Positions 1-10,527 of a stretch of DNA of 64,000 nt are shown here, one piece after another; the stretch's first letter is position 1, and each line of letters begins with the position of its first letter. Both the position numbers and the translations under genes were made by a program. Location: NCBI RefSeq assembly GCF_001644575.1, contig NZ_CP015596.1:2852001-2916000 (forward strand), given 5' to 3'. The DNA comes from Mycobacterium adipatum (GTDB taxonomy: Bacteria; Actinomycetota; Actinomycetes; Mycobacteriales; Mycobacteriaceae). The notes beneath the pieces are model-generated. The model saw only the letters and a list, made by a program, of their open reading frames with translations. It made no database searches and was not told where the DNA came from.

Positions 1-366
1 CAGCAGCGCGGTGGCGGCCTCGTCGCCGAGGACGGCGCGCATATCGGCCCAGGTGGCCAACCCGTCCACATCGGCCTGGCTGAGTGCGATCTCCTCCGGC
101 CCGGCGACGGTGAGACCGAGTGCAGCCCACGCCCGCGCCACGTCGGGGACCGCAAGCCCGAGCGCCTGCGCCGCGGTCGTCAGGCTGTGCACGGGTGGGC
201 CGGTCAGCTGGATCGCGTCACCGGCCAGGCCGAAGAGTCGCCCGCGCCGCTCGGCGTCGACCATCTCCTCGGCGCTGAAGCCGAGCCCGGCCAGGTACTC
301 GATCAGCGCAGCCCGGTCGCGCGCGTCGGCGATCCCGGCGGCCTGCAGCGCGTCGAAATCCACCAT
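1..366 (-). CDS. Adenylate cyclase (Rv2212-like), N-terminal regulatory part, truncated by window edge
   Basis: The first 122 codons are present, starting MVDFDALQAAGI at 366; the C-terminal catalytic domain lies outside the window. The visible part has the helical regulatory domain (LGFSAEEM, GRLFGLAGD) found before class III cyclase domains in mycobacteria. In M. tuberculosis Rv2212 occupies this place, divergent from gcvT, and forms cAMP from ATP; its N-terminal half modulates activity. Divergent spacing to gcvT is under 50 bp. The cyclase function is inferred from the regulatory domain and gene order because no catalytic residues can be seen here. Confidence 0.72.
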   Translation of the reverse strand, partial: MVDFDALQAAGIADARDRAALIEYLAGLGFSAEEMVDAERRGRLFGLAGDAIQLTGPPVHSLTTAAQALGLAVPDVARAWAALGLTVAGPEEIALSQADVDGLATWADMRAVLGDEAATALL

Positions 367-398
367 CGGGGCCAGTGTGCCAGCAGCGAGCCCAGCAT

Positions 399-404
399 TA
401 GGGT
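399..404 (+). promoter_or_regulatory. -10 box of a probable leaderless gcvT mRNA
   Basis: TAGGGT fits the mycobacterial TANNNT -10 pattern and ends 6 nt before the GTG at 411. The expected transcription start would fall on that GTG. No Shine-Dalgarno sequence precedes it. Confidence 0.45.
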
Positions 405-410
405 GTGTTC

Positions 411-1508
411 GTGAGTGACAACCTGCTGCACGGCCCGCTGGAAGAACAACACCGCGCACTGGGCGCCAACTTCGCCGAGTTCGGCGGCTGGCTGATGCCG
501 GTGTCGTATGCGGGAACCGTCGCCGAGCACACCGCCACCCGCACCACCGTCGGCCTGTTCGACGTCAGTCACCTGGGCAAGGCCAAGGTGGCGGGCCCGG
601 GTGCGGCGGCCTTCGTCAACAGCGCATTCACCAACGACCTCGACCGGATCGGGCCGGGCAAGGCGCAGTACACGTTGTGCTGCAACGAAGCCGGCGGCGT
701 CATCGACGATCTGATCGCCTACTACGTCGCCGACGACGAGATCTTCCTGGTGCCCAACGCCGCCAACACGGCCGCCGTCGTCGCCGAACTGCAGCGCCTC
801 GCCCCGGCCGGGCTGACCATCACCGACGAGCACCGCTCGTATGCGGTGCTGGCGGTGCAGGGGCCCAAGGCCGGCGAGATCGTCGCGGGCCTGGGGCTGC
901 CCACCACGATGGACTACATGGGTTTCGCCGACGGGGAGGCGGTCGGTGTGCCCACCCGGGTGTGCCGCACCGGCTACACCGGTGAGCACGGCTTCGAGCT
1001 GCTGCCGCCGTGGGATCGCGCAGGCGCGGTGTTCGACGCGCTGGTCGAGGCGGTGCGCGCCGTCGGTGGTGAGCCGGCCGGCCTCGGTGCCCGCGACACC
1101 CTGCGCACCGAGATGGGTTACCCGCTGCACGGTCATGAACTCTCCCTCGAGATCTCGCCGCTACAGGCCCGCACCGGCTGGGCGGTGGGCTGGAAGAAGG
1201 ACGCGTTCTGGGGCCGCGACGCACTGCTGGCCGAGAAGCAGGCCGGCCCGCGGCGGCTGCTGCGCGGGCTGAAGGCGCTGGGCAGGGGAGTGCTGCGCGC
1301 CGACCTGACGGTCCTCGATGGCGAGACTCCGGTGGGCGTCACCACCTCGGGGACGTTCTCACCCACTCTGAAGGTCGGCATCGCGCTGGCACTGATCGAC
1401 ACCGCCGCCGCGATCGAGGATGGGCAGACGGTCACCGTCGATGTCCGTGGGCGGGCGCTGGAGTGCGAGGTGGTTAGCCCACCCTTTGTACAGGCGAAAA
1501 CTCGCTAG
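411..1508 (+). CDS. gcvT: Aminomethyltransferase (glycine cleavage T protein)
   Basis: The protein of 365 aa transfers the methylene group of aminomethyl-lipoyl GcvH to tetrahydrofolate in glycine cleavage, in the cytosol. The N-terminal GCV_T fold is recognised by the [10 protein letters not shown] and FDVSHLGK segments, and the conserved GLGARDTLR segment lies near residue 230. Length is normal for the family. An in-frame GTG at 405 would add two residues. 411 is preferred because a -10 box lies 6 nt upstream and no ribosome site is visible. No other gcv genes are nearby, as is usual in mycobacteria. It ends 23 bp before ilvE. Confidence 0.92.
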   Translation: MSDNLLHGPLEEQHRALGANFAEFGGWLMPVSYAGTVAEHTATRTTVGLFDVSHLGKAKVAGPGAAAFVNSAFTNDLDRIGPGKAQYTLCCNEAGGVIDDLIAYYVADDEIFLVPNAANTAAVVAELQRLAPAGLTITDEHRSYAVLAVQGPKAGEIVAGLGLPTTMDYMGFADGEAVGVPTRVCRTGYTGEHGFELLPPWDRAGAVFDALVEAVRAVGGEPAGLGARDTLRTEMGYPLHGHELSLEISPLQARTGWAVGWKKDAFWGRDALLAEKQAGPRRLLRGLKALGRGVLRADLTVLDGETPVGVTTSGTFSPTLKVGIALALIDTAAAIEDGQTVTVDVRGRALECEVVSPPFVQAKTR

Positions 1509-1519
1509 CCTGGGGGTTA

Positions 1520-1525
1520 TACAAT
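1520..1525 (+). promoter_or_regulatory. -10 box of a probable leaderless ilvE mRNA
   Basis: TACAAT ends 6 nt before the ilvE ATG at 1532. It is a strong -10 match in otherwise GC-rich DNA, and there is no Shine-Dalgarno sequence. This implies transcription starting on or next to the A of the start codon. Confidence 0.6.
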
Positions 1526-1531
1526 CGGCAC

Positions 1532-2638
1532 ATGACCGACGGCCCCCTCGAATTCACGCTTGCCCGCAACCCGTCTCCGGCAAGCGATGAAGTACGAGCC
1601 GGCATCCTGGCCGATCCGGGTTTCGGCCGCTATCACACCGACCACATGGTGTCGCTGAGCTACACCACCGCCGACGGTTGGCATGACGCCCGGGTGCTGC
1701 CCTACGGCCCCATCGAGCTGGATCCGTCGGCGATCGTGCTGCACTACGCGCAGGAGATCTTCGAGGGTCTGAAGGCCTACCGGTGGTCCGACGATTCCAT
1801 CGTGTCGTTCCGCCCGGAAGCCAACGCCGCCCGGCTGCAGGCCTCGGCGCACCGGCTGGCCATTCCGGAGCTGCCCACCGAGCTGTTCCTGGAGTCGCTG
1901 CGCCAGCTGATCGCCGTCGACGAGCAGTGGGTGCCGGCCGCCGGCGGCGAGGAGTCGCTGTATCTGCGTCCGTTCGTCATCGCCACCGAACCGGGCCTTG
2001 GCGTGCGGCCCTCCGAGCAGTACCGCTACCTGGTCATCGGTTCACCCGCCGGTGCGTACTTCAAGGGCGGCATCAAACCGGTCAGTGTGTGGCTGTCCAA
2101 CGAGTACGTGCGCGCGTCTCCGGGCGGCACCGGGGCGGCGAAGTTCGGCGGCAACTACGCGGCCTCGCTGCTGGCCCAGGCGCAGGCCGCCGAGCAGGGG
2201 TGCGATCAGGTGGTGTGGCTGGACGCGATCGAACGCCGCTACGTCGAAGAGATGGGCGGGATGAACCTGTTCTTCGTGTTCGGCAGCGGCGGGTCGGCGC
2301 GCCTGGTCACCCCCGAGCTGTCCGGCTCGCTGCTGCCCGGCATCACCCGGAATTCGTTGCTGCAGTTGGCCACCGATGCCGGCTTCGCCATCGAGGAACG
2401 CAAGATCGATGTCGACGAGTGGCAGAAGAAGGCCACCGCGGGTGAGATCACCGAGGTGTTCGCGTGCGGTACGGCCGCCGTCATCACCCCGGTGTCCCAC
2501 GTCAAGCACCGTGACGGTGAGTTCACCATCGCCGACGGCCAGCCTGGCGAGATCACCATGGCGCTGCGCGACACCCTGACCGGGATCCAGCGCGGCACCT
2601 TCGCCGATACGCACGGCTGGATGGCCCGGCTCAACTAG
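1532..2638 (+). CDS. ilvE: Branched-chain amino acid aminotransferase
   Basis: The 368-aa enzyme exchanges the amino group between glutamate and the 2-oxo acids of leucine, isoleucine and valine. It is a fold-type IV PLP enzyme. The PLP lysine is K204 in GAAKFGGNY, and other conserved segments are [19 protein letters not shown] and [10 protein letters not shown]. Length matches the mycobacterial enzymes. The ATG start is supported by the -10 box 6 nt upstream. It faces selO convergently across a repeat-containing spacer. Confidence 0.96.
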   Translation: MTDGPLEFTLARNPSPASDEVRAGILADPGFGRYHTDHMVSLSYTTADGWHDARVLPYGPIELDPSAIVLHYAQEIFEGLKAYRWSDDSIVSFRPEANAARLQASAHRLAIPELPTELFLESLRQLIAVDEQWVPAAGGEESLYLRPFVIATEPGLGVRPSEQYRYLVIGSPAGAYFKGGIKPVSVWLSNEYVRASPGGTGAAKFGGNYAASLLAQAQAAEQGCDQVVWLDAIERRYVEEMGGMNLFFVFGSGGSARLVTPELSGSLLPGITRNSLLQLATDAGFAIEERKIDVDEWQKKATAGEITEVFACGTAAVITPVSHVKHRDGEFTIADGQPGEITMALRDTLTGIQRGTFADTHGWMARLN

Positions 2639-2654
2639 CGGCGCGCCGGGAGGA

Positions 2655-2709
2655 GCTACCAGGTTTCAGTCTCGACGAGCAGGATGCCCGGAGACTGAAG
2701 CCAGGTAGC
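2655..2709. terminator. Imperfect inverted repeat, probable bidirectional terminator between ilvE and selO
   Basis: The left arm 2655-2673 (GCTACCAGGTTTCAGTCTC) and right arm 2691-2709 (reverse complement GCTACCTGGCTTCAGTCTC) pair at 17 of 19 positions around a 17-nt loop. It lies between the convergent ends of ilvE and selO, so a transcription-ending role is plausible. No T-tract follows. The right arm recurs as a direct copy downstream, so it may instead be part of a small repeat element. Confidence 0.5.
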
Positions 2710-2762
2710 CCAAAGCGGCTCGCGGCCTACACCAGTTCAGCCGCGTGGCCGATAAGGGCAAC

Positions 2763-2779
2763 GAGACTGAAGCCAGGTA
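2763..2779 (+). repeat. Direct copy of the hairpin right arm
   Basis: GAGACTGAAGCCAGGTA at 2763-2779 is identical to 2691-2707, 72 bp upstream. A degenerate candidate partner (TACACCAGTTCAGCC) lies at about 2728-2742, so a second, weaker hairpin can be drawn. Three arms of one family sit within 125 bp. This suggests a duplicated intergenic palindrome ending just before the selO stop. Confidence 0.55.
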
Positions 2780-2789
2780 CACCAGAGTC

Positions 2790-4190
2790 CTAGGTGCCGC
2801 AGAAGGTGCGGTAACCGGCAGCGAAGTCCGCCGAGCCCGCCAGCGCGTAGCGCTGCAGGTCGGGCCGCTCGGTGAACGGATCGGTGATCGCGTCCAGGAG
2901 CGCGCCCGCCGGTGCCATATCGCCCGCGGTCGCGGCCGCCAACGCCTCTTCGACCAGATGGTTGCGCGGGATGTACACCGGGTTCGCCGCGTTCATCGCC
3001 GCGGTGTCCGGGGAGTGCTTCCGCCAGCGCTGCACCCACTCCATGTACCCCAGCGGTATGTCCCCGCGGGCTAGACCGCGGAAGAACGACGTGTAGTCCA
3101 CCTGGTGTTCGGTCATCAGCGCGGGCAACTCGTCGACCAGTGCATCGTCTGGATTATCGTGCGCCAGTCCCAGTTTGGCGCGCATGCCGGTTCGCCAGGC
3201 CGTCTGGTAGCGGGGGGCGAACTCGCCGAGCGCCGCGGTGGCCAGCTCGATGGCGGTATCGGAGTCCTCGTCGAGCAACGGCAGCAGCGTCTCGGCGAAC
3301 CGCGCCAGGTTCCAGCCGGTGATCGCCGGCTGGTTGCCGTAGGCGTAACGGCCCCAGCTGTCGATCGAGCTGAACACCGTGGCCGCATCGAAGGTGTCCA
3401 TGAACGCGCACGGTCCGTAGTCGATGGTCTCCCCGGAGATCGTCACATTGTCGGTGTTCAGCACGCCGTGCACGAAGCCCACCAGCATCCAGCGGGCCAC
3501 CAATTCGGCCTGGGCGGTGAGCACCGCGTCGAAGAGCGCCAGGTAGCGATTGTCCGCCTCGACGCAGCCCGGGTGGTGCCGGGCGATCGCATGGTCGGCC
3601 AGCCGGCGTAGCAGCCCCGTGTCTCCGGTGGCCGCGGCGTACTGGAAACTCCCGACCCGGATGTGGCTCGCCGCCACCCGCGCCAGCACCGCGCCGGGCA
3701 GCGCGGTTTCGCGCTGCACCGCCGCGCCGGTGGCGACCACCGCCAGCGCACGGGTGGTGGGAATCCCGAGCGCGTGCATCGCCTCGCTGATCAGGTATTC
3801 GCGCACCATCGGCCCCACCGCGGCGCGGCCGTCACCGCCGCGGGCCAGCGGCGTGCGCCCCGATCCCTTCAGGTGCAGGTCGCGGCCGTCGGCGAACTCA
3901 CCGAGCAGCAGCGCCCGGCCATCGCCGAGGCGGGGTTGCAGTCCGCCGAACTGGTGACCGGCGTAGACCTGGGCGACGGGTGTGGCCGAGGCGGGCAACG
4001 TGGTCCCGGTGAGCAGGCCGATACCGGCCGGGGTGCGCAGCCAGTCGGCGTCGAGGCCGAGTTCGTGTGCCAGGGGCTCATTGAGCAGGAGCAGGGTGGG
4101 TCGGGGCGGGGTCTCCGCCTGCCAGCCGATCGCCAGTTCGGGGAACTCGGTGGCGAAGCGGCTGCCCAGCGAGACGGTCGACGTGGTCAT
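2790..4190 (-). CDS. selO: Protein adenylyltransferase SelO (YdiU/UPF0061 family)
   Basis: This 466-aa pseudokinase-fold protein belongs to a family that transfers AMP from ATP to protein hydroxyl groups. Visible elements are [14 protein letters not shown] (K108), NTDN at 245-248, and the DYGPC metal-binding segment at 257-261. It ends in Cys-Gly-Thr: the antepenultimate C464 corresponds to the selenocysteine position of animal SelO. It follows cobS by 10 bp on the same strand, so it is probably the last gene of the cobalamin operon. GGGGAG directly abuts the ATG, an unusually short ribosome-site spacing. In M. tuberculosis this position holds Rv2209 instead. Confidence 0.9.
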   Translation of the reverse strand: MTTSTVSLGSRFATEFPELAIGWQAETPPRPTLLLLNEPLAHELGLDADWLRTPAGIGLLTGTTLPASATPVAQVYAGHQFGGLQPRLGDGRALLLGEFADGRDLHLKGSGRTPLARGGDGRAAVGPMVREYLISEAMHALGIPTTRALAVVATGAAVQRETALPGAVLARVAASHIRVGSFQYAAATGDTGLLRRLADHAIARHHPGCVEADNRYLALFDAVLTAQAELVARWMLVGFVHGVLNTDNVTISGETIDYGPCAFMDTFDAATVFSSIDSWGRYAYGNQPAITGWNLARFAETLLPLLDEDSDTAIELATAALGEFAPRYQTAWRTGMRAKLGLAHDNPDDALVDELPALMTEHQVDYTSFFRGLARGDIPLGYMEWVQRWRKHSPDTAAMNAANPVYIPRNHLVEEALAAATAGDMAPAGALLDAITDPFTERPDLQRYALAGSADFAAGYRTFCGT

Positions 4191-4200
4191 CTCCCCGACG

Positions 4201-4923
4201 CTAGTTGATGGCCAGTCCCAGCGCCGTCAGTGTGGTGGTGACCTCGACGGATGCGCCCAATACGTCGCCGGTGATCCCACCGAACCGTCGGACACAGTGC
4301 GCCACCAGCGCCGCGCTCAGGCCCAACGCGCCCAGCACCACCAGTGGGCCCTGCCATGGTCGCGGGGTGGCGAATGCGGCCGCCCCGGCCAGCACGACGG
4401 TCCAGATCGCGACCACCCACATCGGCTGGGATCCGGCGACCAGCGCGCCCAGCGTGCTCCCCGGTGCGGCCGGCACCGAACGACGGCAGGTCCACACCAC
4501 CGCCACCCGCCCCGCCAGCACCGCCACCACGATGGCGACCGGCGTCAGCACGCCGAACGTCAAGCCCTGCAGGGCGATCGCGATGACGACGGCGGCCACC
4601 CCGAACGGGCCCGCGGTCCCGCCACGCATCACCGCCAGTGCGCGCTCGGCGGGCCCGTAACAGCCCAGCCCGTCCACGGTGTCGGACAACCCGTCGATGT
4701 GCAGGCCCCGGGTGAGCAGCAACAGCGCCGCGACCGCCAGCACACCGGCCAGTGCGCCCGGCCCGAACAGGTGCCCGCCCGCCCACACCAGCGCGGCGGC
4801 CGCCGCGCCCAGCACGGCGCCGACGACCGGCAGGGCGGTCAGCGCACCGCGCCCGAACGGGGTCGCCGATCGCACCGGCAGCACGGTGCCGAACGCGAAA
4901 GCCGAACCGAGCGAACCGATCAT
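4201..4923 (-). CDS. cobS: Adenosylcobinamide-GDP ribazoletransferase (cobalamin synthase)
   Basis: The 240-aa integral membrane enzyme joins adenosylcobinamide-GDP with alpha-ribazole (or its phosphate) in the last stage of B12 assembly. Most of the chain is hydrophobic with several membrane segments. The conserved acidic stretch [13 protein letters not shown] covers residues 75-87, with the metal-binding aspartates D77, D81 and D84. It starts 10 bp after the cobT stop and sits 10 bp before selO, consistent with one transcript. Confidence 0.93.
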   Translation of the reverse strand: MIGSLGSAFAFGTVLPVRSATPFGRGALTALPVVGAVLGAAAAALVWAGGHLFGPGALAGVLAVAALLLLTRGLHIDGLSDTVDGLGCYGPAERALAVMRGGTAGPFGVAAVVIAIALQGLTFGVLTPVAIVVAVLAGRVAVVWTCRRSVPAAPGSTLGALVAGSQPMWVVAIWTVVLAGAAAFATPRPWQGPLVVLGALGLSAALVAHCVRRFGGITGDVLGASVEVTTTLTALGLAIN

Positions 4924-4933
4924 CGTGGCCCGG

Positions 4934-5980
4934 TCACGCCGGTGCGGTGGAGATGCCGGCCGCGTCGAAGGTCGCCATCGCCGCCAGGGTGGCCACCGCG
5001 GCGCGCAGTACCGGCAGCGCCACCGCGGCGCCGCTGCCCTCGCCGAGGTGCATGCCGAGATCGACGATCGGCTCCAGGTCCAGTCGTTGCAGGGCCAGCG
5101 TGTGCGCCGGTTCGGTCGACCGGTGCCCGGCGCGCCACCAGGCCCGCGCGCCCGGGGCCAGCTCCTCGGCCACCAGGGCGGCGGCGGTCACCACCACACC
5201 GTCGAGCAGCACGGGTGTGCGCCGCACCGCGGCCTGGGCCAGGAAACCGGCCATGGCCGCCAGATCGGCGCCCCCGCACACCCGGAGCAGGGCCAACGGA
5301 TCGGCGACGACGCTGCGGGCCCGGTACAGCGCGTCGCGAATCGCCGTTGCCTTGCGCGCCCACCCGAGATCGTCGATACCGGTACCGCGTCCGATCACCG
5401 CGACGGGTTCCGATCCGGTCAGTGCGGCGATCAAAGTCGTTGCCGGCGTGGTGTTCCCGATGCCCATGTCGCCCGCGATCAGCAGATCGGCGCCACCGTC
5501 GACCTCCTCGTCGGCGATGCTGCGCCCGGCCTGCACGGCGGCCAGTGCCTCCTCGGCGCTCAGGGCGTCCTCGACGGCGATGTTGCCGCTACCGCGGCGC
5601 ACCTTGTGGGCACCGATCGCGGTGCCCGCGGGGGCGGCGTCCACCGCGATGTCGGCCACCCGAACGCCGGCCCCGGCGAGTTCTGCCAGCACGTTGATGG
5701 CGGCGCCGCCGGCGTCGAAGTTGGCGACCATCTGCGCGGTCACCTCGGACGGGAAGGCCGACACGCCCGCGGCGGTCACCCCGTGATCGCCGGCGAACAC
5801 GACCACCCGGGCGCGGCTGAACTGCCGCGGTGGGCACACGCCCTGGCAGGCCGCCACCCACACCGACAGGTCCTCCAACCGTCCCAGTGATCCGGGCGGT
5901 TTGGTCAGCGTCTGCTGTCGGGACCGGGCGGCGCGCTCGGCTTCGGGGTCCGGGCCGACGACCGCGGGGAACGCACTCAC
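4934..5980 (-). CDS. cobT: Nicotinate-nucleotide--dimethylbenzimidazole phosphoribosyltransferase
   Basis: The 348-aa cytosolic enzyme makes alpha-ribazole phosphate from dimethylbenzimidazole and nicotinate mononucleotide, supplying the lower ligand for CobS. Conserved segments are [12 protein letters not shown] near the N-terminus, [25 protein letters not shown], and [11 protein letters not shown] with the catalytic glutamate near residue 315. The GTG start at 5980 overlaps the cobU stop by GTGA, which gives translational coupling. Upstream in-frame codons belong to the cobU region and lack any family similarity. Confidence 0.94.
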   Translation of the reverse strand: MSAFPAVVGPDPEAERAARSRQQTLTKPPGSLGRLEDLSVWVAACQGVCPPRQFSRARVVVFAGDHGVTAAGVSAFPSEVTAQMVANFDAGGAAINVLAELAGAGVRVADIAVDAAPAGTAIGAHKVRRGSGNIAVEDALSAEEALAAVQAGRSIADEEVDGGADLLIAGDMGIGNTTPATTLIAALTGSEPVAVIGRGTGIDDLGWARKATAIRDALYRARSVVADPLALLRVCGGADLAAMAGFLAQAAVRRTPVLLDGVVVTAAALVAEELAPGARAWWRAGHRSTEPAHTLALQRLDLEPIVDLGMHLGEGSGAAVALPVLRAAVATLAAMATFDAAGISTAPA

Positions 5981-6525
5981 CTGATCTCCTTCACGGCCAC
6001 CGGTTGTCCGGCGATGACCAACACGACCCGGTCGCACACCGCGGCCAGTCGCTGATTCAACGTGCCCAGTTCGTCGGCGAACAGCCGGCCGGCGGCGGTC
6101 GCGGGCACCACCGTCAGCCCGACCTCCGGGCTCACCAGCACCAGCGGCCCGCGGTAGGCGTCGACCGCCGTGCGCAGGGCGTCGGTTTCGGCCGTGACCG
6201 ATCCGCCGGTCCACGCCGATACCCGGTCCATCGCCGCGGTCAGCCAGCCGCCGATATCGTCGACCAACGTGGCGGTCGCTGCGTCGGCTCGCAATTGCCC
6301 TGCAACGTCCGGGGTTTCGACCGTCGACCAGTGTGCCGGCCGGCGGCTTCGGTGCGCGTGGACGCGGGCGGCCCAGTCGTCGTCACCCTCGGGTGAGGGG
6401 CCGGTGGCCAGATAGCGCACGGCGGCCGCCTCGGCGAGGATGCTCTCCGCGTGGTGCGATTTGCCGGAGCGGATACCACCGAGCACCAGTGTGCGCGTCC
6501 CGGCGCGGGCGGCGCGAGGGGGCAT
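5977..6525 (-). CDS. cobU: Bifunctional adenosylcobinamide kinase / GTP:cobinamide-phosphate guanylyltransferase
   Basis: The 182-aa enzyme phosphorylates adenosylcobinamide and attaches GMP, giving the CobS substrate. The P-loop GGIRSGKS is at residues 16-23. The histidine-rich segment [12 protein letters not shown] at about 55-66 contains the likely guanylylated histidine, followed by the LVDDIGGWL Walker B-like segment. The ATG start is 10 bp after the preceding DUF3043 gene. In M. tuberculosis cobU lies elsewhere on the chromosome, whereas here it is joined to cobT and cobS. Confidence 0.92.
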   Translation of the reverse strand: MPPRAARAGTRTLVLGGIRSGKSHHAESILAEAAAVRYLATGPSPEGDDDWAARVHAHRSRRPAHWSTVETPDVAGQLRADAATATLVDDIGGWLTAAMDRVSAWTGGSVTAETDALRTAVDAYRGPLVLVSPEVGLTVVPATAAGRLFADELGTLNQRLAAVCDRVVLVIAGQPVAVKEIR

Positions 6526-6535
6526 TACGCCCGGC

Positions 6536-7198
6536 TCAGACGTCGTCGCCGCGGTTGACCTGCGGACGCGGCGCGCGCATCCGGCGCAGCTGGGACGCCC
6601 GGCTACCCGCGTAGAAGCCGAGCTTCCAGCCCGATTCGGTGTTGTCCGGGAAACGTTCGTCGACCCGGCGGTTGACGTAGCGGCCCAGGATCACGCCGTC
6701 GATCGCCATCACGATCAGCAATACCGGCATCGCGAACGACAGGGGTTGCTGCACCGCCGGGGACGGGACGGCCAGCGTCACCAGGATGAGACCCAGCGCG
6801 ATCGGCATGAAGAGCCCGAGCAGGTTGCGCCGCGAGTCGACCAGGTCACGCGCGTAGCGGCGGACCGGTCCCTTGTCGCGGGGCAGCAGGTAGGCGTCCT
6901 CGCCGGCCATCATCTTTTCGCGACGGTCGGCCATATCGGCGCGTCGGGTCAGCTTCTGCGCGCGCCGCTCTTCCTTGGTCAGCTTGCGGCCGCCGACCTC
7001 TTTGCGACGTTTGCGTGCCTCGGCGGTGGTCATCGGCGCCGGAGCGACCGGGCCGCGACGGCGGGCCGCCTCGCTGCGTTTCGGAGTCGGCCTGCCCTTC
7101 GGGGCGGTCCCGCGGGCGTCACCGGTTTCCCCCTGGGAGCCGGTGGATTCGTCATCCTCGGGGGGCGGATTGTCCTTCTTGCGGCCGAGCAGATTCAC
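6536..7198 (-). CDS. DUF3043 membrane protein (Rv2206-like), first gene of the cob operon
   Basis: This is a 220-aa protein of unknown function. The first 100 residues are charged and basic ([20 protein letters not shown] region). Two adjacent membrane segments follow ([19 protein letters not shown] and [19 protein letters not shown]), then a basic tail ([11 protein letters not shown]). The actinobacterial DUF3043 family has this layout and often carries the NLLGRKK start seen here. The GTG start at 7198 follows a -10 box by 7 nt. Spacing of 10 bp to cobU suggests co-transcription, but a role in cobalamin synthesis is not shown. Confidence 0.85.
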   Translation of the reverse strand: MNLLGRKKDNPPPEDDESTGSQGETGDARGTAPKGRPTPKRSEAARRRGPVAPAPMTTAEARKRRKEVGGRKLTKEERRAQKLTRRADMADRREKMMAGEDAYLLPRDKGPVRRYARDLVDSRRNLLGLFMPIALGLILVTLAVPSPAVQQPLSFAMPVLLIVMAIDGVILGRYVNRRVDERFPDNTESGWKLGFYAGSRASQLRRMRAPRPQVNRGDDV

Positions 7199-7205
7199 AC
7201 CGACC

Positions 7206-7211
7206 AGATTA
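7206..7211 (-). promoter_or_regulatory. -10 box of a probable leaderless mRNA for the DUF3043-cobUTS-selO operon
   Basis: On the minus strand TAATCT is followed by 7 nt and then the GTG start at 7198. The divergent glycerate kinase has its own -10 box at 7259-7264. The 72-bp divergent spacer is too short for a cobalamin riboswitch. Confidence 0.45.
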
Positions 7212-7258
7212 CTTCCCGGCCGGCGGCCGCCCGCCATGCACCTCGGAAACGCAGGCTC

Positions 7259-7264
7259 TACGCT
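7259..7264 (+). promoter_or_regulatory. -10 box of a probable leaderless glycerate kinase mRNA
   Basis: TACGCT (TANNNT) ends 6 nt before the ATG at 7271. No ribosome site is visible. Confidence 0.5.
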
Positions 7265-7270
7265 GCTGGA

Positions 7271-8329
7271 ATGACGGGCCTCGCAGTGCTGATAGCGCCG
7301 GATTGCTACGGAGACAGCCTGACTGCGGTGCAGGCGGCCCACGCCATCGCCGACGGCTGGCAGCAGGCCCGCGGCGACGACGAGCTGACGCTGGCACCGC
7401 AATCCGACGGTGGCCCCGGGTTCGTCGACGTGCTGGCCAGCAGGCTGGGCGGGGTGCAGACCAGCACGGTCAGCGGCCCGCTGCAGGCCCGGGTCAGCGC
7501 GCACTGGGTGCTGCACGGCCAGACCGCCTATATCGAATGCGCGCAGGCCTGCGGTCTGACGTTGCTCGGCGGGCCGCCGACGGTGCAGACCGCGGTGGCC
7601 GCGCACAGCGGGGGTGTGGGGGAGCTGATCGCCGCGGCCGTGGACGCCGGCGCGCGCCGGATCGTGGTCGGTCTGGGCGGCAGTTCCTGCACCGACGGCG
7701 GGCGCGGCCTCGTGGACGCGCTCGGCGGTCTGGCGGCCGGACGGACCCGGCTGGCCGGGATCGAACTGATCGCCGCCAGCGACGTCGAGCACCCGCTACT
7801 CGGTCCGATGGGCGCCGCCGCGGTGTTCGGACCGCAGAAGGGGGCCGACCCGGCCACCGTGGAGCTGCTCGAGGCCCGGCTCACCGCCTGGGCGGCCGAA
7901 CTCGGCGACGGTATCGCCGAGTCGCCGGGGGCCGGGGCTGCCGGTGGCATCGGTGCGGCCCTGCTGGCGCTCGGCGGCCGCCGTGAACCGGGGGCGGCCG
8001 TGATCGCCGAACACACCGGTCTGGCCACCGACATCGCCCGGGCGGACCTCATCATCACCGGCGAGGGCCGTTTCGACGATCAGTCCTTGCACGGAAAAGT
8101 GGTCAGTGCGCTGGCCGGCGGGGCGCGCGGGCGCGCAATCCCGGTGCTGGTGCTTGCCGGGCAGGTCACCCTGGCGCCATCCGCGCTGGCACCGGCGGGA
8201 ATCGCCGCGGCCCACTCGATCACCGATTTCGCCGGGTCCGTGCAGCGGGCGATGGACGATGCCGAGGCCCAGCTGCGCGGGCTGGCCCGGCAAACCGCCG
8301 CCGATTGGACCGTGACGGCTCGGGAATAG
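7271..8329 (+). CDS. Glycerate kinase (GlxK/GarK family, Rv2205c-like)
   Basis: This 352-aa protein of the type I glycerate kinase family phosphorylates D-glycerate with ATP. Family segments include the N-terminal [59 protein letters not shown] and [16 protein letters not shown]. It is slightly shorter than the usual 375-380 aa. The ATG at 7271 is the first start placing the family N-terminus correctly. It is followed by a small Fe-S carrier gene, and no glyoxylate or glycerate pathway partner is adjacent. Confidence 0.87.
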   Translation: MTGLAVLIAPDCYGDSLTAVQAAHAIADGWQQARGDDELTLAPQSDGGPGFVDVLASRLGGVQTSTVSGPLQARVSAHWVLHGQTAYIECAQACGLTLLGGPPTVQTAVAAHSGGVGELIAAAVDAGARRIVVGLGGSSCTDGGRGLVDALGGLAAGRTRLAGIELIAASDVEHPLLGPMGAAAVFGPQKGADPATVELLEARLTAWAAELGDGIAESPGAGAAGGIGAALLALGGRREPGAAVIAEHTGLATDIARADLIITGEGRFDDQSLHGKVVSALAGGARGRAIPVLVLAGQVTLAPSALAPAGIAAAHSITDFAGSVQRAMDDAEAQLRGLARQTAADWTVTARE

Positions 8330-8402
8330 CGGGCCGACAAGGTACCGTTGAGAACATCGCGCATGCATGCACTGGCTCTTCCAGGTACTTCAGGAGAATG
8401 CA

Positions 8403-8759
8403 ATGACTATTCAGGACGACACCACCACCGAAACCCATGGTGCGGTGCTGACCGAAGCGGCCGCCAGCAAGGCCAAGGCACTGCTCGACCAGGAGGGTCG
8501 CGATGACCTGGCGCTGCGGATCGCCGTGCAGCCCGGTGGTTGCGCCGGTCTGCGCTACAACCTGTTCTTCGACGACCGCACCCTCGACGGTGACCTGACC
8601 ACCGACTTCGGTGGTGTGGCGCTGACCGTGGACCGGATGAGCGCGCCGTACATCCAGGGCGCCACCATCGACTTCGTCGACACCATCGAGAAGCAGGGCT
8701 TCACCATCGACAACCCGAACGCCACCGGCTCGTGCGCCTGCGGCGACTCGTTCAACTGA
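8403..8759 (+). CDS. A-type iron-sulfur carrier (HesB/IscA/ErpA family, Rv2204c-like)
   Basis: The 118-aa protein has the three cysteines of A-type carriers: one in GGCAGLRY and two in the C-terminal SCACGDSF. Such proteins bind a [2Fe-2S] or [4Fe-4S] cluster and hand it to apo-enzymes. A ribosome site AGGAG at 8392-8396 lies 6 nt before the ATG at 8403, which decides this start over an upstream ATG at 8364. A -10-like TACCGT is at 8343-8348. It is not part of a suf operon here. The respiratory Rieske gene about 10 kb away is a possible client, though this is only inference. Confidence 0.93.
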   Translation: MTIQDDTTTETHGAVLTEAAASKAKALLDQEGRDDLALRIAVQPGGCAGLRYNLFFDDRTLDGDLTTDFGGVALTVDRMSAPYIQGATIDFVDTIEKQGFTIDNPNATGSCACGDSFN

Positions 8760-8778
8760 TCCCGTACCGGACGGTGGC

Positions 8779-9369
8779 TCAGCTGGAGCGCTGCACGTAG
8801 GAACAGACCAGGATCTGGTCGTCCGACTGCAACAGCTGGGCCACCACCTGTATCTCGGTGCCGGCGTCCGCGGATCCCCGGCCGGTTCCCGGTTCGACTA
8901 CCGTCATCGTGAACAGTGCCTGGGCCTGATTCGTCGACCACGGGACCACCTTGTCCACCGAAGTCACCTCGACCTCGGTGAACTGCTTGCGGAAGGCGTC
9001 CGAGCTCAGATCGGCCAGCGCCAGATCCGAATTGCGGTCGTCGACCGCGTCGTAGAGCCCGCACAGCGCGTGCCGGGCGATCGCCTCGTCATCACCGTCG
9101 GTCAGCGCATCCAGGAAGCCCTGGATGGCGGGGCGCACATTCTCGGTGTTCATCACCACCGGCGCGTCGTCCCCGCCGGAGAACACCAGCACCGCACCGA
9201 CGGCGGCGGCGGCGATGACCGCCACCGCGACGCCGGCGGCGGCGATGACCCGCCACGGTGAACGCTTCGGGTACTGCACCGGCGGCGGCAGGGCGCCCGG
9301 ATAGGCGCCGGCGAACGGCGGAAACCCTTGCGGGGGAGTGGATTCGGGGTACGGCACGGGACCGGACAT
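8779..9369 (-). CDS. Single-pass membrane protein (Rv2203-like)
   Basis: This 196-aa protein has no assigned function. A proline-rich cytoplasmic N-terminus of about 35 residues precedes one membrane segment (VIAAAGVAVAVIAAAAVGAVLVF). An extracytoplasmic domain follows with two cysteines (ALCGLYD and ILVCSY) that could form a disulfide. The size and layout suggest an SnoaL/NTF2-like outer domain like many mycobacterial envelope proteins (inference). It faces the Fe-S carrier gene convergently. Confidence 0.82.
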   Translation of the reverse strand: MSGPVPYPESTPPQGFPPFAGAYPGALPPPVQYPKRSPWRVIAAAGVAVAVIAAAAVGAVLVFSGGDDAPVVMNTENVRPAIQGFLDALTDGDDEAIARHALCGLYDAVDDRNSDLALADLSSDAFRKQFTEVEVTSVDKVVPWSTNQAQALFTMTVVEPGTGRGSADAGTEIQVVAQLLQSDDQILVCSYVQRSS

Positions 9370-9471
9370 CGGGTGCTTTCTCAGGTGGCGGGGCGGGAGC
9401 GGGCTCAGATGCAGGCTAGCGCACGACCGTCACGGCCACCTCGGGCCGAAGCGCCGTCACCCGCGCGTCTG

Positions 9472-9477
9472 TAGTGT
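9472..9477 (+). promoter_or_regulatory. Candidate -10 box upstream of adoK
   Basis: TAGTGT lies about 50 bp before the GTG start of adoK. It fits TANNNT, but no clear -35 element precedes it. The spacer 9370-9527 holds no other feature I can support. Confidence 0.3.
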
Positions 9478-9509
9478 TCGCCTAGCTACACAAGTTCTCG
9501 AAGCGATGA

Positions 9510-10514
<1,005 letters not shown>

Positions 10515-10527
10515 CGCCGGGTGCGGG

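Noticed and set aside
7199..7270. Cobalamin riboswitch before the cob operon
   Set aside because: The divergent spacer is only 72 bp, far shorter than a B12 riboswitch, and contains two -10 boxes instead.
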